32,016 nt of DNA from JALYIM01 sp040003205 (GCA_040003205.1 JBDUDA010000006.1:1-32016), one strand, 5' to 3'. Shown: positions 6,317 through 14,821, counted from the stretch's first letter. Notes: a model not told the origin generated them from the sequence alone. A program made the numbers and translations.

Positions 6317-8695
6317 TCACTCGCCGTACGGAACCCAGATGTTCTTCACCTGAGTAGCGTGCTCTAAATACCAGCGGCCTTCGCTTTGTTTTATGTCGAA
6401 CCACTCAATCACGCGGCCTTCGTTGGTGAAAACTTGCTTTAGATTTCCAGCGGAGAAGGCTTTGACCACGGACACATTCGATTCATCTCCGAAGCACCAG
6501 ATCGAGTCCACCCCTTCGTGTTCGGCAAGCGTCTTTAAAAGTTCTGCGCTGTGGCCGGTGACGATATTAACCACGCCATCCGGCAAATCGCTGGTGTCGA
6601 ATAGTTGATATAGGTCTCCAGCGATCAACGGATAGGCCTGTGAAGGGACAACGACGGTCGTGTTGCCTGCGGCGATCACGGGCAGCACCAGGGACAAAAA
6701 TCCAAGCAAAGGTTTTTCTGACGGACAAATGACGCCCACGGTGCCCAAAGGCTCATTCATCGCAATTGCGATATTGCGAAATGGCGGGCTGTGGACCGCG
6801 CCGTCGAATTTGTCTGCCCACGCCGCGTAGGAGAATATGCGCTCGATACTAAATTTCACTTCGGCTGACGCCTGCTCTTCGCCGACTGCGGCAGCAAGGC
6901 GGGTGGCGATTTCCTGACCGCGCTGAGATAAGTTTTCCGCGAGGTAGTAAAGAATTTGTGCGCGATTATGCGCGCTGCCTCTCGCCCAGCCGGCAGCTTT
7001 TCGTGCGGCTTCGACGGCGTTGCGAATATCCTTGCGATTTCCTAGTGCTGCTTCACCGAGCATCTCTCCGTTGAGGCCGCGAACTTCCATGCTGTATCCG
7101 GAGTCCGGTCGCAGCTGCTTGCCCCCGATGTAAAGTTTGACCGTGCGATCGATTCCGGATGGGAGGGAAGCTTTTTCGTTGGTAACGCTGGCGGGCTGAC
7201 TTTGCGCGGAAAGCGCCGGCGCGCTTTTAAACCACCAGGGCTCCAGATATTCGAGCAGCCCTTCTTTGCCACCCTCGCGTCCGAATCCACTTTCGCGATA
7301 GCCCCCGAATCCGCAGGAAGCGTCGAACATATTCGTGCAATTCACCCACACCACTCCGGCCTTGAGCTGGGACGCAATTTGTAGCGCGACGTTGACACTC
7401 TCGCTCCAGACGCTGGCAGCAAGTCCATATACGGTGTTGTTCGCGAGCTCTACGGCTTCCGCGGGAGTGCGGAATGTCATCGCGGCCAGCACGGGACCAA
7501 AAATTTCTTGCTGCATCACGATTGAAGTCGGATGGACATCGGTCAGCAAAGTCGGCGGAAAATAAAATCCGCCAGAGGGCAATTCTGTATCCGGCTGCCA
7601 ACAGGTGGAACCCTCTTCAATGCCTTGATTGACTAATCGTCGAATACGATCCAGTTGAACGCCCGAAACTATTGCGCCGAGATCGATTGACTTGTCTAGC
7701 GGAGGCCCCGCGCGCAGGGTGCTCATGCGATTGCGAATCTTTGCCAGCAGCGTCTCGGCAATACTCTCTTGCATGAGAAGACGGGAACCCGCACAACATA
7801 CCTGGCCCTGATTGAGCCAGATTCCATCGACAAGTCCTTCGACGGCGCTGTCAAGATCGGAATCTTCGAAAACGATGAAGGGAGATTTGCCTCCCAACTC
7901 TAAAGACAGGCGCTTGTGACTATGCGCAGTCGCAGTGCGGATCGCCCGGCCCACCTCGGTCGAACCGGTAAACGCAATTTTATCTACGTCAGGGTGCTTA
8001 ACCAGCGCCTCGCCGGTCGAGCCATCGCCAGTCACGATGTTGACAACTCCTGGCGGCAAGCCGATTTCGTCACAAATTTCTGCGAATGCAAGCGCCGTCA
8101 AGGGCGTGAACTCGGCTGGTTTCAGGACGACGGTGTTGCCGGTAGCGAGCGCGGGGGCAATCTTCCACGACAGCATCAGGAGCGGAAAATTCCACGGGAT
8201 GATTTGTCCCACCACTCCGCAGGCCGTGTAGTCGGGGAATTCCTGATGCAGGAGGTGCGCCCATCCTGCATGGTAATAAAAATGCCTGGCAACTAACGGG
8301 ATATCAATGTCGCGGCACTCGCGGATCGGTTTTCCGTTGTCCAGCGTTTCGAGCACGGCGAGGCGGCGAGAATGTTTCTGTATTTGTCTGGCGAGCGCGT
8401 AAAGATAAAGGGCGCGGGCGTGCGGGCTGAGAGCCTGCCACTTGGGAAGAGCGGCCCGCGCGGCTTTAACCGCTGCATCGATATCTGAGGTTGATCCCTG
8501 TGCTACACGGGCAAGCTTTTCGCCATTGGAAGGGTCGCTAGTGTCGAAATACTTTTCTTCGGAAGGCGGCTGCCACGCGCCATTGATAAAATGTCCGAAG
8601 CTGCGATTGTGACGGTCAAGCCACACGAACGCTTCTTTGGGATCTTCCAGCGCAGGACCGTAGTCCAGGGCAACGAACTTTTCAGCAATGCTCAT
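6317..8695 (-). CDS. Two-domain aldehyde dehydrogenase of the ALDH16 type
   Basis: 792 residues: a full aldehyde dehydrogenase domain (about 30-490) followed by a shortened, degenerate second ALDH domain (about 515-792), the architecture of bacterial ALDH16. Domain 1 has the catalytic set: N169 in PWNFP, E266 in ELGGK and nucleophile C300 in NQGQVCCAG, plus NAD-loop FTGSTEVG (242-249). In domain 2 the position of the nucleophile reads CFGDESN with no ALDH active-site signature, as is usual for the family. It oxidises an aldehyde to the acid with NAD. It lies 42 bases downstream of deoC, whose reaction releases acetaldehyde, so acetaldehyde to acetate is the likely role (inference); other deoxyribose-derived aldehydes are possible. 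Start ATG 8695 gives a full N-terminus; no strong ribosome binding site is visible. Confidence 0.9.
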   Translation of the reverse strand: MSIAEKFVALDYGPALEDPKEAFVWLDRHNRSFGHFINGAWQPPSEEKYFDTSDPSNGEKLARVAQGSTSDIDAAVKAARAALPKWQALSPHARALYLYALARQIQKHSRRLAVLETLDNGKPIRECRDIDIPLVARHFYYHAGWAHLLHQEFPDYTACGVVGQIIPWNFPLLMLSWKIAPALATGNTVVLKPAEFTPLTALAFAEICDEIGLPPGVVNIVTGDGSTGEALVKHPDVDKIAFTGSTEVGRAIRTATAHSHKRLSLELGGKSPFIVFEDSDLDSAVEGLVDGIWLNQGQVCCAGSRLLMQESIAETLLAKIRNRMSTLRAGPPLDKSIDLGAIVSGVQLDRIRRLVNQGIEEGSTCWQPDTELPSGGFYFPPTLLTDVHPTSIVMQQEIFGPVLAAMTFRTPAEAVELANNTVYGLAASVWSESVNVALQIASQLKAGVVWVNCTNMFDASCGFGGYRESGFGREGGKEGLLEYLEPWWFKSAPALSAQSQPASVTNEKASLPSGIDRTVKLYIGGKQLRPDSGYSMEVRGLNGEMLGEAALGNRKDIRNAVEAARKAAGWARGSAHNRAQILYYLAENLSQRGQEIATRLAAAVGEEQASAEVKFSIERIFSYAAWADKFDGAVHSPPFRNIAIAMNEPLGTVGVICPSEKPLLGFLSLVLPVIAAGNTTVVVPSQAYPLIAGDLYQLFDTSDLPDGVVNIVTGHSAELLKTLAEHEGVDSIWCFGDESNVSVVKAFSAGNLKQVFTNEGRVIEWFDIKQSEGRWYLEHATQVKNIWVPYGE

Positions 8696-8737
8696 TTGTT
8701 TCTATATTCGCAGGTCTGTGCATCTCGAAACCAAAGG

Positions 8738-9709
8738 CTACGCGATTGGGTGCCGGTAGTCTGCCGAATAGCGTCCTGTAACATGATGCTCCAATTGCCG
8801 CTCAATATCGTTCAGCAGTCCACTCGCCCCAAAGCGAAAGAGAGACGAGTTCATCCAAGAAACGCCAAGCTCTTCTTTCATCAGTGCTAACCACTCAATG
8901 GATTCTTTGGCGCTTCGAATGCCGCCCGCAGGCTTGAAACCCACCGCCATGCCAGTTTCTTCCCCATATTCGCGGATAGCACGCGTCATGACAAATCCAA
9001 CCGGGAGCGTGGCATTGTTGGGTTCTTTTCCCGTGGATGTCTTGATGAAATCGGCTCCCGCCATCATTGCCACAAAACTGGCGCGCGCGACGTTGCGCAA
9101 GGTAAGCAGATCGCCAGTGCCAAGAATCACTTTCATATGAACGCTACCGCAAGCATTCTTAAACTCGGCGATTTCATCGTAGAGCTCCTGCCATCTCGCT
9201 CCGAATACCAGAGCACGCGTGATTACAACATCAATCTCGTGCGCGCCCGCCGCTACGGAAGAACGAATTTCAGCGACGCGGGTGGAGAGTGCAGAGAGTC
9301 CGGCAGGGAAGCCGGTGGAAACCGCAGCGACTCGAACGTCGCTTCCATCCAGCGCACGACGCGCTGTCTCCACGAAACGGTGATATACACAGACCGCCGC
9401 CACCTGAACCTTGAGGGGCTCGACCGCAAGCCGCTCAATCAGTTCATGCTGGATGGGCCGCACAGCTTTGGCGCAAAGACGGCGAACGCGTTCTTCAGTG
9501 TCGTCCCCGGAGAGAGTAGTGAGGTCCATGCAAGTGACAGCGCGAAGCAGCCACGCCGCTTGCCAATCTTTCTTCACCGTGCGTCGGGCGACGTGAGTTT
9601 GCGCACGCCGTTCGACTGCGCTGGTATTTACCCTGCATTCAGTTAACCTGGAAAGATCAAGAGGGATTCCCCGATTGGAGAGAAGTGGACGACCGCGCCA
9701 AATTGCCAA
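8738..9709 (-). CDS. deoC: Deoxyribose-phosphate aldolase, eukaryote-like (DERA) type
   Basis: Splits 2-deoxyribose-5-phosphate to acetaldehyde and glyceraldehyde-3-phosphate. In a 323-residue reading the Schiff-base lysine is K223 in FIKTSTGK, the second lysine K259 in GFKPAGGIR, and the relay aspartate D160 in EIDVVI. Segments ARRTVKKDWQAAWLL and TCMDLTTLSGDD closely match the human DERA type (about 318 residues) rather than the shorter (about 220-260 residue) bacterial enzymes. The C-terminus is basic and aromatic, ending in a Tyr-containing tail as in DERA. The frame stays open to a GTG at 9817, but those 36 residues are highly charged low-complexity and lie antisense to a hydrophobic reading frame. 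Homology to DERA begins at LDLS, so I chose TTG 9709, without a clear ribosome site. First gene of the leftward operon. Confidence 0.88.
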   Translation of the reverse strand: MAIWRGRPLLSNRGIPLDLSRLTECRVNTSAVERRAQTHVARRTVKKDWQAAWLLRAVTCMDLTTLSGDDTEERVRRLCAKAVRPIQHELIERLAVEPLKVQVAAVCVYHRFVETARRALDGSDVRVAAVSTGFPAGLSALSTRVAEIRSSVAAGAHEIDVVITRALVFGARWQELYDEIAEFKNACGSVHMKVILGTGDLLTLRNVARASFVAMMAGADFIKTSTGKEPNNATLPVGFVMTRAIREYGEETGMAVGFKPAGGIRSAKESIEWLALMKEELGVSWMNSSLFRFGASGLLNDIERQLEHHVTGRYSADYRHPIA

Positions 9710-9775
9710 CGGGTTTGCCGCACCTGACGGCAGCCCCGCTGAATGTGAACTGCTGGCGGACGCTTCGCGGCCTTC

Positions 9776-9871
9776 ATGATTGCGATCCTGGCGTTCGTGC
9801 TGTTTGCGATTTCCCACTTTATCTTGATTGTCTACTCAGGATTAGTGATTCGTGCACTTCACAGCTGGTAA
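9776..9871 (+). CDS. Possible small single-span membrane peptide (31 residues)
   Basis: An ATG-to-TAA frame of 31 codons whose residues 1-27 are almost wholly hydrophobic (begins MIAILAFVLFAI, ends RALHSW), long enough for one transmembrane helix with a short basic-aromatic tail. The frame is open only about nine codons further upstream. No Shine-Dalgarno is visible and the tract lies in the divergent control region, antisense to the doubtful upstream extension of deoC. It may be a real small protein or a chance hydrophobic frame; I cannot name a family. Confidence 0.25.
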   Translation: MIAILAFVLFAISHFILIVYSGLVIRALHSW

Positions 9872-9956
9872 GCGATTCAAATCCTGCGGAGCTATTGTAC
9901 GGCAGAAGATTGCAGGGATGCGCCCGGCGCGGGCGAGCGGAGCGACCAGTTTGGCC

Positions 9957-9985
9957 TTGACACTCATAGGGCCCGACGCTAGGCT
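9957..9985 (+). promoter_or_regulatory. Sigma70-like promoter for the nucleoside hydrolase operon
   Basis: A perfect -35 TTGACA (9957-9962) is followed after 17 bases by TAGGCT (9980-9985), a weak -10 with three of six matches. The predicted transcript start near 9992 leaves only about 8 bases before ATG 10000 (or 17 before ATG 10009), so the mRNA would have a very short leader. Confidence 0.45.
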
Positions 9986-9999
9986 ACTTCGCTGACCCA

Positions 10000-11085
10000 A
10001 TGCCAGCCATGAAAACTTTTAAGCTTTTTCGACACCCTCCTTTTTATAGCTGGCCGGTCCTGCTAGTGCTGCTCTTTGCGATCGTAACGGCAGTTTCTGC
10101 TCCCGCCGCAGCCGCCAAAAAGATCATTTTCGACACGGACCCGGGTACAGACGACGCCCTCGCGCTGATGCTGGCGCTGAATTCCCCGGAGTTGGACGTG
10201 CGCGCCATCACCGTGGTCCCTGGAAACGTCACGGCACCGATGGGCCTGGAGAATGCGTTGCGCATGGTGTCGCTCGCAAATCGCTGTGATATTCCCGTAG
10301 CTGCCGGAGCGCAACATCCCCTATTTCAAAAGCTGATCACTGCGGAATTCTGGCATGGCAAAAACGGACTAGGCGATATCGAATTGCCATCCAGCAAATG
10401 CAAGGTTGATTCGCGATTCGGTCCCGATCTAATTATTGAGCTGGTGCATGCGTCGCCGCACGAAATCACGCTCGTGCCCGTAGGTCCACTCACCAATATT
10501 GCGCTCGCGATTGAGAAGGATCCTTCCATCGTCCCGCTGGTAAAAGAAGTCATTCTCATGGGCGGGTCAATCAGCGGCGGTAACGTGAATGCCGCGGCGG
10601 AAGCCAACATTTATAACGATCCCGAGGCAGCGCAAATCGTTTTTCAGGCGGGATGGCCCGTGACCATGGTCGGCCTCGAAGTCGGGGACAAAGCTCTATT
10701 CACTCAGAAATATCTCGACCAGTTGCGGCAGACGCGCGGTCCCATTAATGACTTCATTGCGGCAGTTCTGAAATATCTGGTTGATCTGTCGACAAAATTT
10801 GGCTCGCCGGGAACGCCTATGTACGATCCCTCTGCGGTTGCTGTCGCCATTGATCCCACTTTAGTGAAAGTGCAGGAAATGCACGTGGAGGTCGAGACCA
10901 AAGGCGAATTCACGCGCGGTGAAACCGTAGGGAATCGTCACGGGGAGATCGAGCGCAACGTTCTCCATGGAGATCGCTATGTGATCGAGGGAGTCGACAA
11001 AGTTAAAGCCAACGCGAAAGTTTGCGTAGACGTGGACGCAGATCGTTTGTTGCAGCTCTTCGTATCTAGAATCCGAAACCGGTGA
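10000..11085 (+). CDS. Exported inosine-uridine-type nucleoside hydrolase
   Basis: 361 residues. It hydrolyses the N-glycosidic bond of ribonucleosides to free base plus ribose. After a basic start (KTFKLFRH), a hydrophobic stretch at about 18-34 and an APAAAA cleavage-like site (34-39) form a signal peptide, so the enzyme acts outside the cytoplasm. The mature part begins with the calcium and ribose-binding signature FDTDPGTDDA (44-53; D45, D47, D51, D52) and later has PVGPLTNIALAI and LMGGS, typical of the IUNH family. Start could be ATG 10000 or, nine bases on, ATG 10009; neither has a clear ribosome site. It is the first gene of the plus-strand operon with a permease 24 bases downstream, which suggests extracellular nucleosides are cleaved and a product taken up. 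Base specificity cannot be read from sequence. Confidence 0.9.
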   Translation: MPAMKTFKLFRHPPFYSWPVLLVLLFAIVTAVSAPAAAAKKIIFDTDPGTDDALALMLALNSPELDVRAITVVPGNVTAPMGLENALRMVSLANRCDIPVAAGAQHPLFQKLITAEFWHGKNGLGDIELPSSKCKVDSRFGPDLIIELVHASPHEITLVPVGPLTNIALAIEKDPSIVPLVKEVILMGGSISGGNVNAAAEANIYNDPEAAQIVFQAGWPVTMVGLEVGDKALFTQKYLDQLRQTRGPINDFIAAVLKYLVDLSTKFGSPGTPMYDPSAVAVAIDPTLVKVQEMHVEVETKGEFTRGETVGNRHGEIERNVLHGDRYVIEGVDKVKANAKVCVDVDADRLLQLFVSRIRNR

Positions 11086-11109
11086 GTGTCGGAGTGACCA
11101 AGGAGAAAA

Positions 11110-12087
11110 ATGTTTACACCACATAGTTTGGGCATCGCGCTGATCATGATGATTACCAGCGCTATCTGCTGGGGTTCGTGGGCGAATACTTACAAGGGTG
11201 TAAAGAATTATCGCTTCGAGCTTTTTTACTGGGACTATGCGGTTGGCATTTTTCTGATATCCCTGGTGCTCGCCTTCACCATGGGAAATACATCCAACGA
11301 CGCCAACAGTTTTCTCCATAACGTTCATTCCGCCGATGGGGCAAACATCGCGTCCACCATGCTCGGGGGAGCGATATTCAATTTGGCCAACCTGCTACTG
11401 GTTGCGGCCATTGATATGGCGGGATTGGCGGTAGCGTTCCCGGTTTCCATTGGCATCGCGCTCGTGGTTGGGGTTGTGTCGAGTTACATCCTGCAACCAA
11501 AAGGTAATAGCGGGCTGCTCGCCGCAGGCGTATTGTGCGCGGTTATCGCTGTAATCATGGATGGTAAAGCCTACGGCAGCCTGGTCAGCGCTGGCCGCAG
11601 TGTTTCCAGAAAGAGCATCGTCACCTGTGTTGTTTCAGGTGTCTTGATGGGGCTGTGGGCGCCGTTCGTTGCACACGCGATGACGCAGGGCAATACGCTC
11701 GGCCCATACAGCATCGCCGTGTTCCTTACTCTTGGTGCGCTGCTCTCGTGTTTTATCTGGAACATTTATTTCATGAAAAAACCTTTAGTCGGAGAGCCGG
11801 TAAGTTTCAGCGGATTTTTCAAGGGCCCGCCTTCCGGACACGTGTTGGGGCTTCTTGGGGGCGTAATTTGGGGCACTGGGATGGTCTTCAACCTCGTTGC
11901 CGCGAACTTTACCGGAGTCGCAATTTCTTACGCGATCGGGCAATCGGCTCCCATGGTGGCCGCGCTCTGGGGCGTACTGGCGTGGAAGGAATTCGAGGGT
12001 GCAGGTAGTCGCGCGAAAATGTATCTGGGACTGATGTTTGTTTTTTATGCCCTCGCAATCTTGTTAGTAGCGAAGGCCAATGGGTAG
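11110..12087 (+). CDS. Ten-helix DMT-superfamily permease (ureide permease/sugar porter-like)
   Basis: 325 residues, about ten hydrophobic spans, preceded by a strong AGGAG five bases before the ATG. The N-terminus has CWGSWANTYK and RFELFYWDY, a pattern that reminds me of the ureide permease (UPS) and GRP/RhaT-like sugar porters of the drug/metabolite transporter superfamily. It contains an internal GxxFNLANLLLVAA block in the first half and GMVFNLVAANFTG in the second half, consistent with the inverted two-half DMT fold. Being 24 bases after an exported nucleoside hydrolase, it probably imports ribose or a released base (inference). The family is moderately sure and the substrate is unknown. 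Confidence 0.7.
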   Translation: MFTPHSLGIALIMMITSAICWGSWANTYKGVKNYRFELFYWDYAVGIFLISLVLAFTMGNTSNDANSFLHNVHSADGANIASTMLGGAIFNLANLLLVAAIDMAGLAVAFPVSIGIALVVGVVSSYILQPKGNSGLLAAGVLCAVIAVIMDGKAYGSLVSAGRSVSRKSIVTCVVSGVLMGLWAPFVAHAMTQGNTLGPYSIAVFLTLGALLSCFIWNIYFMKKPLVGEPVSFSGFFKGPPSGHVLGLLGGVIWGTGMVFNLVAANFTGVAISYAIGQSAPMVAALWGVLAWKEFEGAGSRAKMYLGLMFVFYALAILLVAKANG

Positions 12088-12170
12088 GAGTACTGAGGAT
12101 CTACGAACTCGGGCGGCCTTGCGACTAGGACAGTGCACGCCGGATCCTGCAAAGTTCTTAGCAATTCATC

Positions 12171-12176
12171 TACAAT
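12171..12176 (+). promoter_or_regulatory. Possible -10 element before the aminotransferase gene
   Basis: TACAAT lies 44 bases upstream of ATG 12220 in the 132-base gap after the permease gene. The only -35-like sequence at a workable distance is a weak CTGCAA at 18 bases, so independent transcription of the aminotransferase is possible but not secure. The start codon itself has no evident Shine-Dalgarno. Confidence 0.3.
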
Positions 12177-12219
12177 CGCTGCCCTGATGTTCCGTTAGTC
12201 GTTTTTTCCACAAACCATT

Positions 12220-13566
12220 ATGAGCGATCAATTAACTTCGCAAGAAGTCAGAGATGTAACTAGTAAATACACCTATGGAACCTGGCGCAAGCAGAAGGGC
12301 TGGAATCCGCTTCACGTTGTTGACGCCGAGGATTGCCACTTCACCGATGCTGACGGCAAGCGCTATCTGGACTTCTCCGCGCAATTAATGTGCGTAATGC
12401 TTGGCCATAAGAATCAAGCAGTGGTGCAAGCCATAGCCGATCAGGCGAAGAAACTGGCTTTCATTGGTCCCGGATACGCCACCGACGTGCGCGCGGAGCT
12501 TAGCAAACTGCTCATCGAAGTGCTGCCAAAGGGTCTCGACAAATTCTTTTTTACAACTTCCGGTACTGAGGCTAACGAAGCTGCGTTCAAAATCGCGCGC
12601 ATGGCTACTGGAAAGACCAAAATTATTTCGCGTTATCGCTCGTATCACGGTTCGACGATGGGAGCGATTGCGGCGACCGGCGATGCGCGGCGGTGGGCCA
12701 TGGAGCCCGCGGGAAAAATTCCCGGAGTGATTTTTGCTCCCGAGGTGAATTGCTACAAGTGTCCAATCGGCCATACCTATCCAGGATGCGGCATTGCTTG
12801 TGCGGAATATGTCGAGCACATGATTGCCAACGAAAGTGACGTGGCGGCGGTGATCATCGAGCCCGTGGTCGGAACTAATGGCGTGTTGATTCCTCCAAAA
12901 GAGTACATGCCGCGGCTGCGCGCTATCTGTGATGCCAATGGAGTGCTGCTGATTGCCGACGAAGTCATGACCGGATGGTGCCGCACAGGAAAGTGGTTCG
13001 CCATGGACCATTGGGGAGTCGTTCCTGACATTCTCACCACCGCGAAGGGAATCACCAACGCGGCGATCCCCCTTGGATTGTGCGCGACCAACAGCAAAAT
13101 CGCTTCCTACTTCGACGATCATTTCTTCTCTCACGGACACACTTACGAGGCACACCCGCTTACGCTGGCGCCCGCCATAGCGGCGATCAATGAGATGAAG
13201 CGTCTGAACCTGGCGCAGCGGGCTACGGAAGTGGGGGCATATCTGGGCGAAAAATTAAATGCGTTGAAACCGAAGCATGCCTCCATCGGAGAGGTTCGGG
13301 GAATTGGAATGTTCTGGGCAGTGGAGCTGGTGAAGAACCAAAAAACCAAAGCTCCGTTCAATACTGGTTTGGACAAAGTATCCGGAAAATCCTTACTGGT
13401 TGATCGAGTCGCGGCCAAGGCGATGGCCAACGGCGTTTTTATACAGGCATGGATGAGCCATTTCGTGATCGCGCCTCCGCTAATCATTAGTAAGGCCGAT
13501 ATCGATCACGGCGTGAGTGTTCTCGACGAAGCGCTGAGTCTTGCCGACGCGGAAGTGGAAGCCTAG
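12220..13566 (+). CDS. Class III PLP aminotransferase (omega-amino acid/taurine:pyruvate type)
   Basis: 448 residues. Fold-type I class III transaminase with phosphate-binding SGTEAN (114-119), SYHGSTMG (141-148), the PLP-ring aspartate D247 in LIADEVMTG and the Schiff-base lysine K276 in TTAKG. The family transfers an omega-amino group (beta-alanine, beta-aminoisobutyrate, taurine, GABA) to pyruvate or 2-oxoglutarate. In a pyrimidine-nucleoside island, beta-alanine or beta-aminoisobutyrate from uracil or thymine breakdown is the best guess. An unusual four-cysteine loop C178-x2-C181-x8-C190-x3-C194 lies between the PLP motifs; it may bind a metal or simply be a subfamily trait. Third gene of the plus-strand block, convergent with nupC (10-base gap). 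Substrate not determinable from sequence. Confidence 0.85.
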   Translation: MSDQLTSQEVRDVTSKYTYGTWRKQKGWNPLHVVDAEDCHFTDADGKRYLDFSAQLMCVMLGHKNQAVVQAIADQAKKLAFIGPGYATDVRAELSKLLIEVLPKGLDKFFFTTSGTEANEAAFKIARMATGKTKIISRYRSYHGSTMGAIAATGDARRWAMEPAGKIPGVIFAPEVNCYKCPIGHTYPGCGIACAEYVEHMIANESDVAAVIIEPVVGTNGVLIPPKEYMPRLRAICDANGVLLIADEVMTGWCRTGKWFAMDHWGVVPDILTTAKGITNAAIPLGLCATNSKIASYFDDHFFSHGHTYEAHPLTLAPAIAAINEMKRLNLAQRATEVGAYLGEKLNALKPKHASIGEVRGIGMFWAVELVKNQKTKAPFNTGLDKVSGKSLLVDRVAAKAMANGVFIQAWMSHFVIAPPLIISKADIDHGVSVLDEALSLADAEVEA

Positions 13567-13576
13567 ACAAATACTG

Positions 13577-14821
13577 CTAGAGCAGGATGCCAGCGATCGA
13601 GGCGGACATTAGATTGGCCATGGTTCCCGCCAGTAACGCCCGCAGTCCCAGGCGGGCAAGGTCGCCTCGCTTATTCGGAGCCAGTGCGCCGATGCCTCCA
13701 ATTTGAATTCCGATCGAACTCAAGTTGGCAAAGCCGCAGAGTGCGAATGACGCGATAGTAAAAGAGCGCGGATCAAGAAGTGCTTTCTGCGTTCCGAGCT
13801 GCGAAAAGGCGATCACTTCGTTCAGGACCAGCCGTGTGCCCAGCAGGTTCCCAATCGCCGGACAGTCTTTCCACGGCACCCCAATGATCCACGCGATGGG
13901 CGAAAATAAAGTCCCGAAAATATTTTGCAGGCTGCTGGGAAACCAGGAAATACCAAAGTGAGCGAACCCATTATGAATTCCACCGACCAGTCCGTTCGCT
14001 AAGGCCACCAGCGCAATAAAAGAAATCAACATCGCTGCCATGTTCAAGGCGAGGTTCAAGCCATCGGTAGTGCCGCGCGCCACCGCTCCCAGGAGGTTTT
14101 CGTTCTTTTCGGCGGTTGCTTCAGCGGCGGGCATTTCTACCCGGCCTGCGGTTTTCGGCTGTTCGGTTTCGGGGACCAGCATCTTGGCGAGCATGATCGT
14201 TCCCGGAGCAGTCATGATCACAGCGCTCAAGAGATGCTTGGGCTCGATTCCGAAGGCAATGTAGGCTGCCATGATTCCGCCGGACACGTGGGCCATGCCG
14301 CTGGTCATAACGGTCATCAGTTCCGAGTGGGTGAGGTCGGGAAGGAACGGCCGGATGGTAAGTGGAGCTTCCGTCTGTCCCATGAAAATACTTGCCGCTA
14401 CGTTGAGCGATTCCGCGCCGCTCGCGCCCATCACTCTCGTCATCAGTCTGGCTATTTGCTTAATGATGAACTGCATGACGCCATAGTGATAGAGGATGGC
14501 GAAAAATGCCGCCGTGAAAATTACCGTCGGGAGTACCTGGAAGGCAAAATAGAATCCGAGGGGAGAAGACTTTTTTCCCAACTCTCCGAAGAGAAATTCC
14601 GAGCCGGCAAAGGAGTAGCTCAGCAGGCGGTTGACGGCGTAGCCGGCTTTCTCGAAAAGATTACGTCCGACATCGGACTTTAATACGAAGATGGCGAAGG
14701 CGAACTGCAAACCCAGTCCCCAGGCCACGGTCTTGATTCTGATGGCGCGCCGGTTATTGGAAAAAGCCAGCGCCAGCGCGAGCATGGTGGCAAGTCCGAG
14801 AACGCCGGTGAATCGGCCCAT
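13577..14821 (-). CDS. nupC: Concentrative nucleoside transporter (NupC/CNT family)
   Basis: 414 residues with N-terminal, central and C-terminal hydrophobic bundles of the CNT fold. The nucleoside-binding signature GQTEAPLTIRPFL is at 148-160 (E151), and the second-half motif LCGFANLSSIGIQIGG is near residue 365. Imports nucleosides with H+ or Na+. The ATG follows the TAA of the phosphorylase gene without a gap, and GGAG lies about 11 bases upstream inside that gene, so it is the third gene of the cdd-pdp-nupC operon. This supplies the cytidine deaminase and phosphorylase with substrate. A hydrophilic, Glu/Ala-rich linker at about 220-240 separates the halves. Confidence 0.93.
   Translation of the reverse strand: MGRFTGVLGLATMLALALAFSNNRRAIRIKTVAWGLGLQFAFAIFVLKSDVGRNLFEKAGYAVNRLLSYSFAGSEFLFGELGKKSSPLGFYFAFQVLPTVIFTAAFFAILYHYGVMQFIIKQIARLMTRVMGASGAESLNVAASIFMGQTEAPLTIRPFLPDLTHSELMTVMTSGMAHVSGGIMAAYIAFGIEPKHLLSAVIMTAPGTIMLAKMLVPETEQPKTAGRVEMPAAEATAEKNENLLGAVARGTTDGLNLALNMAAMLISFIALVALANGLVGGIHNGFAHFGISWFPSSLQNIFGTLFSPIAWIIGVPWKDCPAIGNLLGTRLVLNEVIAFSQLGTQKALLDPRSFTIASFALCGFANLSSIGIQIGGIGALAPNKRGDLARLGLRALLAGTMANLMSASIAGILL

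Larger units (their letters stand above)
9710..9999. promoter_or_regulatory. Divergent control region between deoC and the nucleoside hydrolase gene
   Basis: About 290 bases without a firm gene. On the minus strand a near-consensus -10, TACAAT (9899-9894), could drive deoC but has no good -35 at 16-18 bases. On the plus strand TTGACA-17-TAGGCT (9957-9985) faces the nucleoside hydrolase. A possible 31-codon membrane peptide (9776-9871, plus strand) lies inside. No clear operator palindrome was seen. Confidence 0.5.

Noticed and set aside
9871..9900. T-loop-like GATTCAAATCC suggesting a tRNA
   Set aside because: Flanking bases do not pair into a T-stem and there is no matching acceptor, D or anticodon arm.
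12385..13155. 256-codon open frame antisense to the aminotransferase
   Set aside because: Lies wholly opposite a clear PLP enzyme and has His/Arg/Ser-rich low-similarity sequence typical of antisense shadows in GC-rich DNA.
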